Program-made: the position numbers and the translations under genes
From: Candidatus Methanoperedens nitratireducens
GTDB lineage: Archaea; Halobacteriota; Methanosarcinia; Methanosarcinales; Methanoperedenaceae
Direction of reading: 5' to 3'
Assembly (NCBI RefSeq): GCF_900196725.1
Contig: NZ_FZMP01000032.1
Span: 1 to 40,117 of the forward strand
DNA length: 40,117 nucleotides
Notes under the pieces: generated by a model
The model's database searches: none
The model's input: only the letters and a program-made list of their open reading frames with translations
What the model was told of the DNA's origin: nothing
Shown here: one piece after another, positions 9,501 through 17,000 of the stretch
How positions within the stretch are numbered: the first letter of the stretch is position 1
How the letters are laid out: every line of letters begins with the position of its first letter

Positions 9501-11649
9501 CCAGGTCAGAAATCATATTTCGTCCAGTAGGATTGGGGATTATTTGTGGCACCACTGGTTCAATAGGATACTCTAACACCTCGTTGACAAGATCGATATA
9601 GGGTAACTTTATGTTGATGTTCTCGCATGTCAATTCGATCTCAGCAATATCTGGTCGACGATCAAGCAAGATCTGAAGGGGCGTTCGACCATTGATTATT
9701 GTTCCTTTTGCTAAGAAACTCAAAATATCGACAAGATATGCAGCCGGGCTGTACACCGACATGCAGTGCTTACAATCACAGAGATCCAGCGTACCGAAAA
9801 GGGTACGCCATTCTGGTGAGATCTTTAGCATCTCAAATGCCTCTAACGCCCCAGAGATGACATATGGCTCAGGTTTATTCAAACCCTTATGATGCTTGAT
9901 GTAAAATAAAAGTGCAGTATCATGTACTTGGCGGCCTTTGGCATAGATGTCCCGTGCCCTAGCTTCTCCAAAGGGCTCAGTGTATCGACTGATAAAATCA
10001 TTTTCCCGCATATGGGCGATCGAATAAGCACTGTGGAAGCCATCTCTGATGAGAGTGTTTATCTCGGTAACCCTAGACGTCAGTTTGTAGATCCGGTCAA
10101 TCTGTAGGAGAGTAGACTTTGTGACATGAGGGTTGGCAACACCATTCAGATTGATTTCGTCGCTCTCCAGATATATATTAGCTGGCTTCACAGTATCCCC
10201 AAATGCAAATTTAGGATTTTTCTTAAAAAATGTATCAAGATTAGTGCGTAAACTAGCATCGAATCCGAATTTTCCTTGGCTTATTCTACTGGCGATCACA
10301 GCTGTAGGGAAGGAATCTTCAATCGCATGTGCCAGCATTGTAGCATAATTTTTGATTTTTTCAGTATTAGTCTCCCCTGAGGTATCAGGTGGAGCTCCGT
10401 GTTTGTTAGCAAGCTCCAACCATCCATCTTCGTCCAGGTTGGCTAAATATTGTATAGATGCAATCTCCTCTTCAGGGCGCTTCTGAAGCAGTTCGTGCAT
10501 AAGTGGTATATGATATTGCGTGAACACTCCTAGTTCCAAGATAACTTGTATCTGGTTAATCTCATCCTGGCTAAACCCATGAATTTCTTTCCAGAACTCC
10601 TCGCCAGTTCCCTGGTGGGTAACGAATGCATCCGCCAGCACTTTCTGCTTTTCCCGATCTGGAAGAACTATGCTCAGCAGATTCCCGAACGAAGCTCTTT
10701 TAGATTCATCTGCTGGTTTGAGCACCTCTTCAACGGCTAACTCATGCAGCCGATTAAGAATAGCTCCTTGCCATTCACTCAATCTAAAGGGAATGATATT
10801 ATCGCGCAGAGAGGCTTCTAGAGCACGGTGGAGTACATCGTGGTTTTGACTGAGCAGTGCGGATAAGCTTGTCGGAAGATTCTGGCGGAATAATCCATAA
10901 AACACATCGGGCTGCAAATCAGTCTGCTTCGCGAGCTTGTGTGCTTCTATAAGAAACTCTATGTGCTGAAAGTCTTGCCCTGTCTCGCCTGATATGAAGG
11001 TGATATCTCGATGTTTTTCATCCTCAACCAACTCAGCAATAGGAATGCCCTCAAGTAACGGGGTGATTTCTGCTATCAACTTTTCGTATTCTGATAGTTC
11101 ATGATATTCCCCATCCACGCTAAGGTCTATAGTCTCTACAGGTTGTGCGTTGAAGATAATCGATGAGGAGGCAATCACCTGGTCACCCTCCTTATAAACA
11201 CGAATGTAAAGATCGGCATTCTTCTTCTCAGCCCGATGGAACTGTTCAGCAGTATACATGATCTCATAGCGCCCATATTTATCAGCGACCGCCTCCCCAA
11301 GCAATTCCTCTCTGCGAAGATCTTTATCGAAGGCGCGCACGGGTACACCTGCAAGTGGGCTACCATCTGTCTGGCGAATCTGGCCTTTTACAACAAATTT
11401 TGCCGGTTGATCTATAGTCCCCAGCGCATCGACCATGACATTTATCACCTTAGCAGTGGTTTCATCTACCTCTCCGGTTGATCCGAGTCCATGCTGCTTC
11501 TGGAATTCTAATACTGCCTGGTAGACTGAATTGCCAAAAATCCCTTCCTTGTCCTTGATAGAGAAACCAAGCCGTTGCAATTCTTTTTGGAGAAGCTTGA
11601 CATCTTCACCCTGCATGTCTATGGATAGATTTCGATCTTGGAGTTTCAT
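517..11649 (-). CDS. tcA: TcA-type toxin complex protein (pentameric translocation pore subunit), about 3710 aa
   Basis: TcA subunits bind target cells and form the syringe-like channel that injects the TcB/TcC cargo. Domains in order: peptidoglycan-binding-1-like (about residues 10-75); transthyretin-like/carboxypeptidase-regulatory fold (85-180); VRP1/SpvA-type region with CDCKHCMSVYSPAAYLVDIL (about 620) and PYIDLVNEVLE (about 690); three copies of a roughly 75-residue repeat (710-930); four copies of an 'LP..I.YD..L.F.G.M..Y..AI..L..AP' repeat (about 1480-1770); ABC-toxin N region (from about 2070); neuraminidase-like region (about 2295-2390); a second regulatory-like beta domain (2418-2487); ELFFHVPFFIATRL (about 2720); a long helical, coiled-coil pore region (2990-3300); and a TcB-binding C-terminus (about 3300-3650, with SVSLTIPCVTGPY). 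It is about 1200 residues longer than Photorhabdus TcdA1. The ATG at 11649 is chosen because GGAG lies 7 bases upstream; an open frame continues to 11700. No signal peptide is seen. Confidence 0.9.
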   Translation of the reverse strand: MKLQDRNLSIDMQGEDVKLLQKELQRLGFSIKDKEGIFGNSVYQAVLEFQKQHGLGSTGEVDETTAKVINVMVDALGTIDQPAKFVVKGQIRQTDGSPLAGVPVRAFDKDLRREELLGEAVADKYGRYEIMYTAEQFHRAEKKNADLYIRVYKEGDQVIASSSIIFNAQPVETIDLSVDGEYHELSEYEKLIAEITPLLEGIPIAELVEDEKHRDITFISGETGQDFQHIEFLIEAHKLAKQTDLQPDVFYGLFRQNLPTSLSALLSQNHDVLHRALEASLRDNIIPFRLSEWQGAILNRLHELAVEEVLKPADESKRASFGNLLSIVLPDREKQKVLADAFVTHQGTGEEFWKEIHGFSQDEINQIQVILELGVFTQYHIPLMHELLQKRPEEEIASIQYLANLDEDGWLELANKHGAPPDTSGETNTEKIKNYATMLAHAIEDSFPTAVIASRISQGKFGFDASLRTNLDTFFKKNPKFAFGDTVKPANIYLESDEINLNGVANPHVTKSTLLQIDRIYKLTSRVTEINTLIRDGFHSAYSIAHMRENDFISRYTEPFGEARARDIYAKGRQVHDTALLFYIKHHKGLNKPEPYVISGALEAFEMLKISPEWRTLFGTLDLCDCKHCMSVYSPAAYLVDILSFLAKGTIINGRTPLQILLDRRPDIAEIELTCENINIKLPYIDLVNEVLEYPIEPVVPQIIPNPTGRNMISDLDKCILPTEVKNAIAGITSPSSELAIVKVSNPGKEWRIADGARRWMIRYSPDSMEIKIGNQSPLHIDISPGSNAMTEMDHAQLPIEVKSAIAKYPYLPPANFIISVLRIGIRWQITYSLEAMISIIVRQPISFFTISAGNQQLATFPILYPFVPSMIAELDQGRLPVALEERLRIPANIAITVINAGAQWRITLNEQAIVELIPGKLIVSFLSLQTSGTPEELKANPEQINTKAYDKLSNAVYPWTLPFNLWLEEARVYLNHIGVHRHELMEKMFRGSLVDALLSSVIVNEHLGISELEAGIIVGRVTHDSRPIPIRGDPDRPWDFWGILQNAEIPDPAGGRTPIIGKWDAVLKRVDVFLQRSGLNYGELLELLGTYFINPITTGSTRKLSLVSIDTIDMATCNLSKLEIKGLDKPTLGRIHRFVRLWHRLGWTMRDLDKAILLIQPKNANGELDISNAFLRYLSHAKRLHAKLNVPLLTILSWWSEKIDTARYIDHLAEGQPEVLSLYDQLFQNKTVVTPANEIFKLNSTRDELKYLTSGASAQKLSAHSAVITAGLGISATDLALLLSITAKELKMVLDIDDAKLAAFVGTTEAELTSRTNYPDIPAHDTLRLWTISLLYRLSSFSKALKLPIVDFLTVLKLMATNPFARSMNTLQFVDNVSKVQDSKFTIAELNYLLRHEFLLSSVIAPTDENISLVLDEIRSGLQKIAAENTFRDDLDDPNGRTTDQRGELTKKKLALLNWDNELIKQVTAAFNDDITYETDLSALPAGIVLPNDTGIYETDLLLNALPNRYKFPDGLQEVVVHDRSTGKLRVLRKLTYLEWKLLLDDASQNGYYDYGRAVQTLIEQQDGLKGRISYDEDAEKLRFTGTMNLLRYAKLKSMSNDADYQEAIDTLFTAPRDFILRHMHTFSLQRFSVALAALPASVKLPNALKNKIYYDETEKRLYSIGMMSKTERDQLLNLSSNPRDTYHEQYLIGINTLYYAPNLRPSASDFSAQLWQLPANIQLPGSLSNQIHYDSTEHMLRFNGTMTLTKQQTLLGLSDNLAYQEAIQALFFAPNVSSPLRQEDFLTHVEISLFFDTTIDTQGNPITPEYRFNIVLKKLLPYLRTSLSEQFVKHKIGEALQLESRVVEQLLSEFLRSPADPEPDPTLKRKALAEFLDLTFAESNPAVKLIASSFQVQFKTFKLLHKVAMFISKFRITAKEITWLVTSMRSSDWLNFNDLPIDSAQPAAPFDAWLHLAGLLQLRDSLPAGEIVLSEMFALAWDPTTTENGLLRRLSELLQWELKDLRFLAGIQVFGFIFPEAYRDERALARLLACFRMMKSLGASSEQCNNWRRTNLTATDAQSIKNAIKAKYETAIWLEKAKPLRDLLRDQQRAALVDYHVANPLRDSINRPLWKDANGLYGYYLIDVEMSSCMETSRLKQAISSVQLFIQRCLMSLERGVNLEPDETEEWSKWRKQYRIWEANRKVFLYPENWIEPELRDDKSPFFKELEAELLQNDITEESAETALAHYLEKLDQVSRLEIVGIYHEKEDTSRTDILHVFGRTYYTPHIYFYRKREKDRWGIWEKVDLDIEGDHLIPVVWNRKVYLFWPIFIKKTVRDGEQELRYWDLHLAWSTYANGRWSPKRKSNDYVAPSLDNRITLPSNVSFKGMVSGDRLTIWIYGPLEISNEAPTEPPTTTSKGTPVPEMEDIDDISGVNMQGCVQDGVTKKVIKGIKVCLTYMPYSPPPGGGSWDPRYEMYQTLTDEYGRFKLDLDYISRSFEKRGGTNPYVYFIEIEPQAGYNSVLMPLYLAWNSDNYLAFTPSWVDIYLDKTQTQEPPKTSIVKQNVVISSVTLNYNDSIIKTTPVWPRPDEIQVPPGFLLENMMFVSSGTSSLSIKSFAILTEIYSLFKLLVPHQDQQFEGDFPFFFQDDYRTYLVSKKTDVSFSFEIFYHPWVNKFISSLRYGGANELLTLTNQSLTDWGDSFNKYKPNLSIIPLESIPIENVDFSSCGAYSMYNWELFFHVPFFIATRLSKNQRFEEAQKWFHYVFNPTAAGALAFSSAERAAGFWNVLPFHKLAKQPPSTLQDFLEDSKELDEQVALWQENPFKPHVIARSRIVAYMKTVVMKYIDNLLDWGDMLFRRETIESINEATQLYILAAQILGRRPERIPPRAEPKIQTFNSLQSYELDSFNNAMVKIESLIFPSAAPANAPTNPGSQALDMPYFCFPNNDKLLAYWDRVADRLFKIRHCMNIKGQLLSLPLFEPPIDPAILVRAAAAGVDINSALSDLSTPLPNYRFNIMVQKATELCNDLKSLGSALILVHEKHDAEKLALLRSEHEIRLLDAVRLIKEQQVQESNDNLFALEEGKQVLLKRKAHFESLVNSGQANASQPALSAENQTGDGTLKLNPNEQVQLALTQQGMDLQLIQAFTNYLGNTLSLIPDAKTCPPTCAGGVSFGGSQLGSAIRAMSEYMGAMISILHTQASISGIKGGYLRRAEDWRFQFDLACAEEKQILKQIEAAKIRLAISEKELENHDLQVENAKEVDAFMHDKFSNSELYNWMVGQISSIYFQSYQMTYDIAKRAERAYRYELGLSDSNFIQFGYWDSLKKGLLAGEKLYYDLKRMELSYLDQNKREYEITKYISLALLDPIRLIELKETGACFVELPELLFDVDYLGHYMRRIKSVSLTIPCVTGPYTSVNCTLTLLSNKIRKSTDPSGPHRKYEEKPGEDPRFDYNLGAIQSIATSNAQNDSGMFELNFRDERYLHFEGAGAISVWRLEMPKECNNFDFDTISDVIIKMNYTARDGGEPLRNKAKTELKMNSGEVKKDLIRMFSAKHEFPSEWYSFLNPSNNDTDQKLQLNFIGERFPFQFDSKSTKINEITIFLKLKYPITYINNDQLRIILKPPNARAISGELEVVSTEMGGLAYFRSSKFTDGAELGKWFIEVKRKKKQDTNPTEYMEIPSWLRQKRDGTDEVVKINTEDHYRLNQDAIEDIGIICLYSAKMR

Positions 11650-11653
11650 AATT

Positions 11654-11869
11654 TTACTCCAAAATGAGATAATTGAATTTTTTATGGGCCGAGTAATCAA
11701 CTTTATTTTGAGAGAATAAAATCGAATTTCGATCCAATAGAGAATTTATCTGTTGCCTGTTGCTATTTTCCTGCTCATCTATCACTGGATACCTGCAAAC
11801 ATCATCAAAAATATCCAGCCCTTCACCGAACTTCACATTGATACAATCTTTTTGATTCGTTTTTACCAT
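11654..11869 (-). CDS. Small accessory protein of the Tc operon, degenerate second copy (71 aa)
   Basis: The N-terminal 34 residues (MVKTNQKDCI, IFDD, VIDEQE) match the 82-aa protein at 13076-13324 closely. After VIDEQE the two diverge, although the DNA still aligns for a short stretch around GCAACAGGCA in a shifted frame. The end of this copy therefore looks like the product of a small deletion and frameshift. The Shine-Dalgarno site GGGAG sits inside the last codons (ACA GGG AGA TAA) of the upstream gene. Its own stop overlaps the GGAG that serves tcA four bases further on, so it may survive mainly as the coupling leader for tcA. No known domain was recognised. It could be a pseudogene or a still-translated short peptide. 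Confidence 0.5.
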   Translation of the reverse strand: MVKTNQKDCINVKFGEGLDIFDDVCRYPVIDEQENSNRQQINSLLDRNSILFSQNKVDYSAHKKFNYLILE

Positions 11870-12130
11870 TTTTATCTCCCTGTGATTTTCAATAAATAGT
11901 GCAATCCATTCCCCATAGCCTCCTGCTTATCTTCTTTCCAATCAAGGGCAATCTCCGCCCCAGGGATGGCAACATTTCCAAACAAGCCAAGTGCACCTAC
12001 CGCCACGGTGACAGGTAGAAAAGGCGTTGCGCTAATCGCTAGCGAGATTCCTATGGAAGCCGCAACTGAAGTAAGACCTATAGCTTTTACAGCTAGCCTC
12101 ACCCTTCGGTTTTTAAGCCATTTATCTTGT
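11755..12130. repeat. Tandem-duplicated block, copy A
   Basis: This copy covers the last roughly 85 codons of the DUF6236-like gene, the two-base junction and the first roughly 34 codons of the 71-aa ORF. It matches 13210-13585 in the same orientation, with more than 40 identical bases in a row around the gene junction (about 11862-11905). Boundaries are estimated from protein and DNA similarity by eye. Confidence 0.75.
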
Positions 12131-13083
12131 GTTTCTTTGGCTTGGGAAAGATTTTCCTGGATATCTGGTATTGTCTCGTATTCAAGCTGATCTGAGAATT
12201 CTTCAGTCCAGAGTTTTTCTTTGATTCTTCCTGCAAGCAAGCCCAGTTTTTTCCGTGTTTCTTTCAGTTCCCCTTCGTTTTCCTCTCTGTATTCCAGTAT
12301 ATCAGCCATCGTAATTTCAGAAGGTAATATCCCAAGTTCAAGATCAGTCAATGCAGTCATGGCGAGCCGGTTAGTTTTAAGCTCACTCTGCTTTGCCTTT
12401 TCATCAAGGATTTCACGAATCTCAGGGATTCTTTGTGCGCGCTGGATTTTGAGGGCAAGCGCCTTGTTATGGAATGGTTCGTCCGTGATGGGTGTTGCCC
12501 CTGTGTAAAGGAGGCCTCCAATAAGCGCGTGGTTGATCATAATAGCCTCTCCCAGAGGCAGAGGATAATCAGCATATCGGTATTCAGTAAGACCGCGGTC
12601 AGTTTCCCGGTATTCATCATAGACTTCAGCATAGCCTTCCATGTACCTGCCAAGACCCGGGGATAGCTCTCTTGCCACATCTCCCATAATACGCTGCATC
12701 GATTTATCCAGAGGATTAAATTCAGCATCGTCGCGTATTTCTTTAGGCACTTTTGCAAGCGCCAGCGTCCATCGCCGAGCCCTGCCTGATTGCTCACAGA
12801 GCTTCAGGAATTCAGGATCTTTCATATCTGCACGGACGGATTCAGCAATTATTTTTTCATATTTATGCAGGACATCTTCAGGTGCGATGCGCTCCAGAAC
12901 GTTTTCCTGTTCAAGCAGTTTCAGATCATCGCTTAAAGGATTCTGTCCGATCCCAGCCCAGCAGGCTTTTTCTGGATCGAGTATGTAGAGTTTGTCAAAA
13001 TAAAGTGCTGCTGCTTTCAATAGCAGTCCCTGCTCGCCTTTGAAGGAGGCGTATGGGTAGTAAAAAATACTGTGCTCAGTCAT
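11872..13083 (-). CDS. Tc-operon accessory protein, DUF6236-like N-terminus with a shared hydrophobic tail (403 aa)
   Basis: The start is set at the ATG 13083 (MTEHSIFYYPYASFKGE), which overlaps the stop of the upstream 82-aa gene by eight bases and implies translational coupling. An in-frame start 11 codons earlier is possible. The N-terminal two thirds (FYYPY, ALYFDKLYILDP) recall the uncharacterised DUF6236-type family; that resemblance is from memory and tentative. About 120 residues rich in charged helices follow. The last 85 residues form a Gly/Ala-rich hydrophobic segment followed by GAEIALDW, KQEAMGNG and HYLLKITGR, shared almost exactly with the protein at 13327-14004. No signal peptide is seen. 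It lies between tcBC and tcA, so a role in toxin assembly, release or self-protection is plausible, but no function can be shown. Confidence 0.8.
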   Translation of the reverse strand: MTEHSIFYYPYASFKGEQGLLLKAAALYFDKLYILDPEKACWAGIGQNPLSDDLKLLEQENVLERIAPEDVLHKYEKIIAESVRADMKDPEFLKLCEQSGRARRWTLALAKVPKEIRDDAEFNPLDKSMQRIMGDVARELSPGLGRYMEGYAEVYDEYRETDRGLTEYRYADYPLPLGEAIMINHALIGGLLYTGATPITDEPFHNKALALKIQRAQRIPEIREILDEKAKQSELKTNRLAMTALTDLELGILPSEITMADILEYREENEGELKETRKKLGLLAGRIKEKLWTEEFSDQLEYETIPDIQENLSQAKETQDKWLKNRRVRLAVKAIGLTSVAASIGISLAISATPFLPVTVAVGALGLFGNVAIPGAEIALDWKEDKQEAMGNGLHYLLKITGR

Positions 13084-13324
13084 TCCAAAACCTGCCGTAA
13101 GGATACGGATACTCATCTATATCGAAGCTGAACTCCTTTCCTTCAGGGAAGAAGAAATCACGCCCTGCATGTGCCTGTATTCCCTGAATATCCCTGACCC
13201 TGCCTGTTGCTCCATTGTACTTTTCCTGTTCATCTATCACTGAATACCCGCAATTATCGTCAAAAATACCCAGCCTTTCACTGAACTTCACGCTGATACA
13301 TTCTTTTTGACTTGTTTTTACCAT
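13076..13324 (-). CDS. Small accessory protein of the Tc operon (82 aa, full-length copy)
   Basis: This is a soluble, acidic small protein starting MVKTSQKECI and ending YPYPYGRFWND. Its ATG follows the previous stop by two bases and uses a GGGAG site embedded in that gene's last codons. Its own stop overlaps the start of the DUF6236-like gene. The 71-aa ORF at 11654-11869 is its paralogue by duplication and keeps only the first 34 residues. No catalytic motif, membrane segment or known domain was recognised. Position inside the Tc operon and duplication together with the neighbouring gene tail suggest that it works with the tail-bearing protein, for example as a partner or chaperone, but that is inference. 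Confidence 0.65.
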   Translation of the reverse strand: MVKTSQKECISVKFSERLGIFDDNCGYSVIDEQEKYNGATGRVRDIQGIQAHAGRDFFFPEGKEFSFDIDEYPYPYGRFWND

Positions 13325-13585
13325 TTTTATCTCCCTGTGATTTTCAATAAATAGTGCGACCCATTTCCCATAGCCTCCTGCTTACCCTCATTCCAATCGA
13401 AGGCAAGTTCAGCCCCGAGTGGGATACTGCTATCGAACAGCCCCAAGACCCCTGTCGCTACTGCTACCGGGAACAGTGGCATTACCCTGAAAGCAAGCGA
13501 GATTGTGGCTGACGCCGCAGCAGCGATCAAGCCCGCGAGCTCGAGAGCTGATTTTTTCCACCCTGTATTGAGCCATGAATCATGG
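13210..13585. repeat. Tandem-duplicated block, copy B
   Basis: This is the partner of the block at 11755-12130. It covers the tail of the PG-binding-like accessory gene, the junction carrying the embedded ribosome-binding site, and the start of the 82-aa gene. The sequences flanking the block differ between copies, so only the tail and the MVKT start are shared. Confidence 0.75.
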
Positions 13586-14004
13586 GCCTTTTTATTCTTT
13601 TCCATTATACTGTGAATTTTGAGTATCACACTGACTTCTAGATTTTTAGCAAATTCGTTGCTCGGTGATTCTTCATTAATCTCACAATCAAGCCATCTCA
13701 GTTCATAGCGTGATTTATCGAAATCTTTTCCAAGTCTTTTACCGATGGTGATGATTCTGAGGCTTTTAGCTAAGATGTCGGTATTTGTAGCTATTCTTCC
13801 GCTAACCTTCATCTGTTTTCTCTTCTTTGATAATTCGTGTAATCTACTGATTGTTGCCCCGTCTATGATGCCTATTACATCTAGATTATGTTTATTTTGA
13901 AAATATAGTATTGCAGTATGGTCTCTAAGTCCAAAATACTTCTTTTTCTGTTCATCAAAATGGATGCGATAATCTAATCCCTTCAACCTATAATAGATAA
14001 TCAT
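13327..14004 (-). CDS. Tc-operon accessory protein: peptidoglycan-binding-like N-terminus plus shared hydrophobic tail (225 aa)
   Basis: The start at ATG 14004 is preferred because GGGAG lies at ideal spacing; an ATG at 14055 adds 17 residues and is 17 bases after the tcBC stop. Residues about 5-55 (FGLRDHTAILYFQNKHNLDV, GIIDGATISRLHEL) look like a peptidoglycan-binding-1 domain, the same type that begins TcA, followed by VSGRI, which resembles the start of TcA's regulatory beta domain. The C-terminal 85 residues are nearly the same as in the DUF6236-like protein (KQEAMGNG, HYLLKITGR). The gene thus looks like a chimera of a TcA-like N-terminus and the accessory tail. No signal peptide is seen and the function is unknown. 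Confidence 0.7.
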   Translation of the reverse strand: MIIYYRLKGLDYRIHFDEQKKKYFGLRDHTAILYFQNKHNLDVIGIIDGATISRLHELSKKRKQMKVSGRIATNTDILAKSLRIITIGKRLGKDFDKSRYELRWLDCEINEESPSNEFAKNLEVSVILKIHSIMEKNKKAHDSWLNTGWKKSALELAGLIAAAASATISLAFRVMPLFPVAVATGVLGLFDSSIPLGAELAFDWNEGKQEAMGNGSHYLLKITGR

Positions 14005-14072
14005 AACGCTCTCCCATTTCATACACATTGATAGATTTTTTACTTTAGGTTTCATAATATTTTTCTTCTATG

Positions 14073-17000
14073 TTAGGGAATGGGAGGACGTTGGAATCCT
14101 GTAATGAGTTCTTCGACTGGCACACCCAGTCGAGCTTGAATCTGAGCAGCCAATCCGAACTCCCGAGGGTTAATTACGCCTGGCACAATAAGATTCACTT
14201 CCTTAACACCTTGAACGCCTCTTACAAGTTGCCCGTTTTGGTATATGGCCAAATCAAGCCATCTTTCACTTCCCGCGATTAGACCACCTGGGACATGAAC
14301 CTCGAAGGCAACACTAAAACCTTGCTGCTCAGCTTGCGCAGCTCTCATAAGTATAGCCACCCGTGTTTCCAAGTTACCAGAACGGCCACCTAGCTCTTCT
14401 AACGCAACTCCTGCTGCATACTTCTCGGAAATCAACCGTCTGAACTGTGCTAATGTCTGCGGTGTATCTTGCCCAAAGCCCATTCGCAAGCCAGCTTCTT
14501 CAATAATTAATCTTCTATCCATCACTTCGATGCCTTCATTGCGAAGGAATCTGATGATAGGCCTTAAAGTTCGAATTGAAGCAGCTAACTCGGAAGTGAC
14601 TGGAGTAGCTAACCTGGAAGTAACTGGAGTAGCTAACCTGGGAGTAGCTGCCCCCGCTCCCGTCTTACCCCCAGCTCCAGCCATGAAAAACAACACTGCC
14701 CCTGCAAGAAAGCCGTTTCTTCTAGTTTCCTTGGCAATTTCCGCCATTTCGTGCGTAAATTTATAGACCGCATTAATCTCATTCTCACTCCATCCAATTT
14801 TGGTTAGTTCTTCTTTGGATGGGAGAAGAGGCGTTTGATCAGCTGGAGGAGGTTCAAACAGAGAGAAGGGAAAACTTAAAGCCGTCATTTTAGCTCGCAT
14901 GCTTTCTTCTGCGACGTTTCTCATAGCCCACGATACTTTTTCTTCTAGATTTCTTTTATTGGCCCTTCTCTCTAGTTCGTTATCAATTTTGTTCATCATG
15001 ATAGTATTTGAACTTGTTTCCTTCTTGATCTGGGCAATTCGATATTTCATCCACAGGTGCTTTAACCCCTCATCACTAAAATGCGATAAGAGTTCGCTTT
15101 GAGTGCCTGTGGAATCTAAATACATTATAGGTGAGGAGCGTCCGTATTGATAGAGATTATTTCCATCGGCTAGGCCGGCAGGATCACCGCTTATCCACTT
15201 CCCTAGCCACGATGCATAGTACCGCGCCCCGTGGTAATATAATCCTGTCTCCTCATCCCGCTCCTTGCCCGTATAGCGGTAAAGCTTGATCGGCACTTCG
15301 ATATCCTTTCGCACCGCCTGGTACGATGTGCTGCCGTAGGGATAGTACTCCTCACATGAAATCCTGTGAGCATCCTTATCAAGCTCCATCACAGAAGAAC
15401 CTAGCTGATTCCCTAACTGATAGCGCAAAAGTTGGCGCGGCACTCTATCACTATTTTTTGTATCTTTTATACGGGTCTCGACCATGGCGATCCGCTGCTT
15501 ATCATCCATAATATGAAGCGTTTCACGCTCAAGAATCGATGCACCTTCACGCTTCCAAAATATCTCAAAGCTGCCAAGGTAGATACGCTCTTCAATAACA
15601 CTGCCGTTATTCTTCTCAGCTACCTTCCGCACTCGCTGACCGCCGACATCATAAACATAATAAACCTGTTCATGGCCTTTCTTTGCATGCTGCATTTGGT
15701 CTTTAAAATCCCACTCTATATTCTCAAGATGTGGCATTGATTTCATGTTGCCGTGTGGGTCGTATGTGTAAGGTTCTTGGATAGGTTGCTGCCCCTTGGG
15801 ATGAACAACCGTGCAGCTCAGGCGATTGCTTCTCCTGTTATGTTCGGTCAGACTGTTCTCCATATATTTATAGGCGCGATCCCAGTTCCCGTTTTTCGCA
15901 TTGTGATCAAACAACAGGATGTTCCCTACCTCATCATAACTATAGAACTCGGAGTAATTGCGCATCTTCTTTCCGTCATTCGGATGAGCCAGACCAATCC
16001 TGAACCTATCGTTCCATGTAGTATGAGGCTGTGATGCCTGTCCTATGTGTTCTCTACCTGATGCTTCGATCAGTCGGTAGATTGCATCATATCTGTATTC
16101 AGACTCCGGTTCCACTACTTCACCATAATGATGAATTATAGGCTGGGCATCATCACGAACGGCTGTGATATTGCCCGCAGAATCATAAGTGTATAATACA
16201 TCCTGCAGGCGCTCCATACCGCGCAGGGTCTCCAGATGTTCCAAACGAAAGGTTAACGGATTATATTTATATATTGTGCTGACATCATTTCCATACACAA
16301 TCAATTCGCGTTGTCCCTTCGCATTGTAATTGATGTTCTTAACCACGCGATGGAGAGTTGTGTCAGGATCAAGTAATCTCTCATCCTTTGTGTCCCGATT
16401 AAACTGATCAGAATCTATCCCAAGCCAGATATCCTCACGCTCAAGAAGGTTAGCTTCGTTATAAATAGGCTGGATAACATTGAGTTTCGTCCCTGCCCTG
16501 TGGGGAGCTATGATTTGGATGGGGCGGTTAAGGGCATCGTAGATTGTGCTGCCTGTGAACGTCTCATTAGTCACAACATCAGCAGACCAGTTGATGATGT
16601 TCTTGTAATCATATGCCAGAGCCCGGCTGCAGTGCAGTAGGTTACCCTTGAAATCGTAGGCTTCATCTTCATCAGTGACCGGATTATGAGCCATGTTCGT
16701 TACAATGCCCGCGCTGTCGTATTGCCTGAACATGCGGGTGCGCAGGTTCAGGTCTTTATCTTTCGCTTGGTTCTCACCATAGTCCGTCTTCGCAAACAGC
16801 ACGTCCATATTATAAGTGCGCGGATCCGAGTAGTTAGCGTCCGTCCCTCTCACGAACTGGCGAAGAGGGCGGCGAAGCTCATCGTATTCAATCCAGAAGT
16901 TATGCCCGCGGCTATCCCAGGCGCGAATGGGTTTACCCGCCACGTCGTTCAGCACCCAGCGCTCACCAGCTTCCATGCTTATCTGGTAGATGCGGTTGCC

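Noticed and set aside
11236-11481. Plus-strand open frames inside tcA and tcBC (many of 60-170 aa)
   Set aside because: They lie antisense to long, domain-supported genes and lack signals of their own; they are shadows of the real coding strand.
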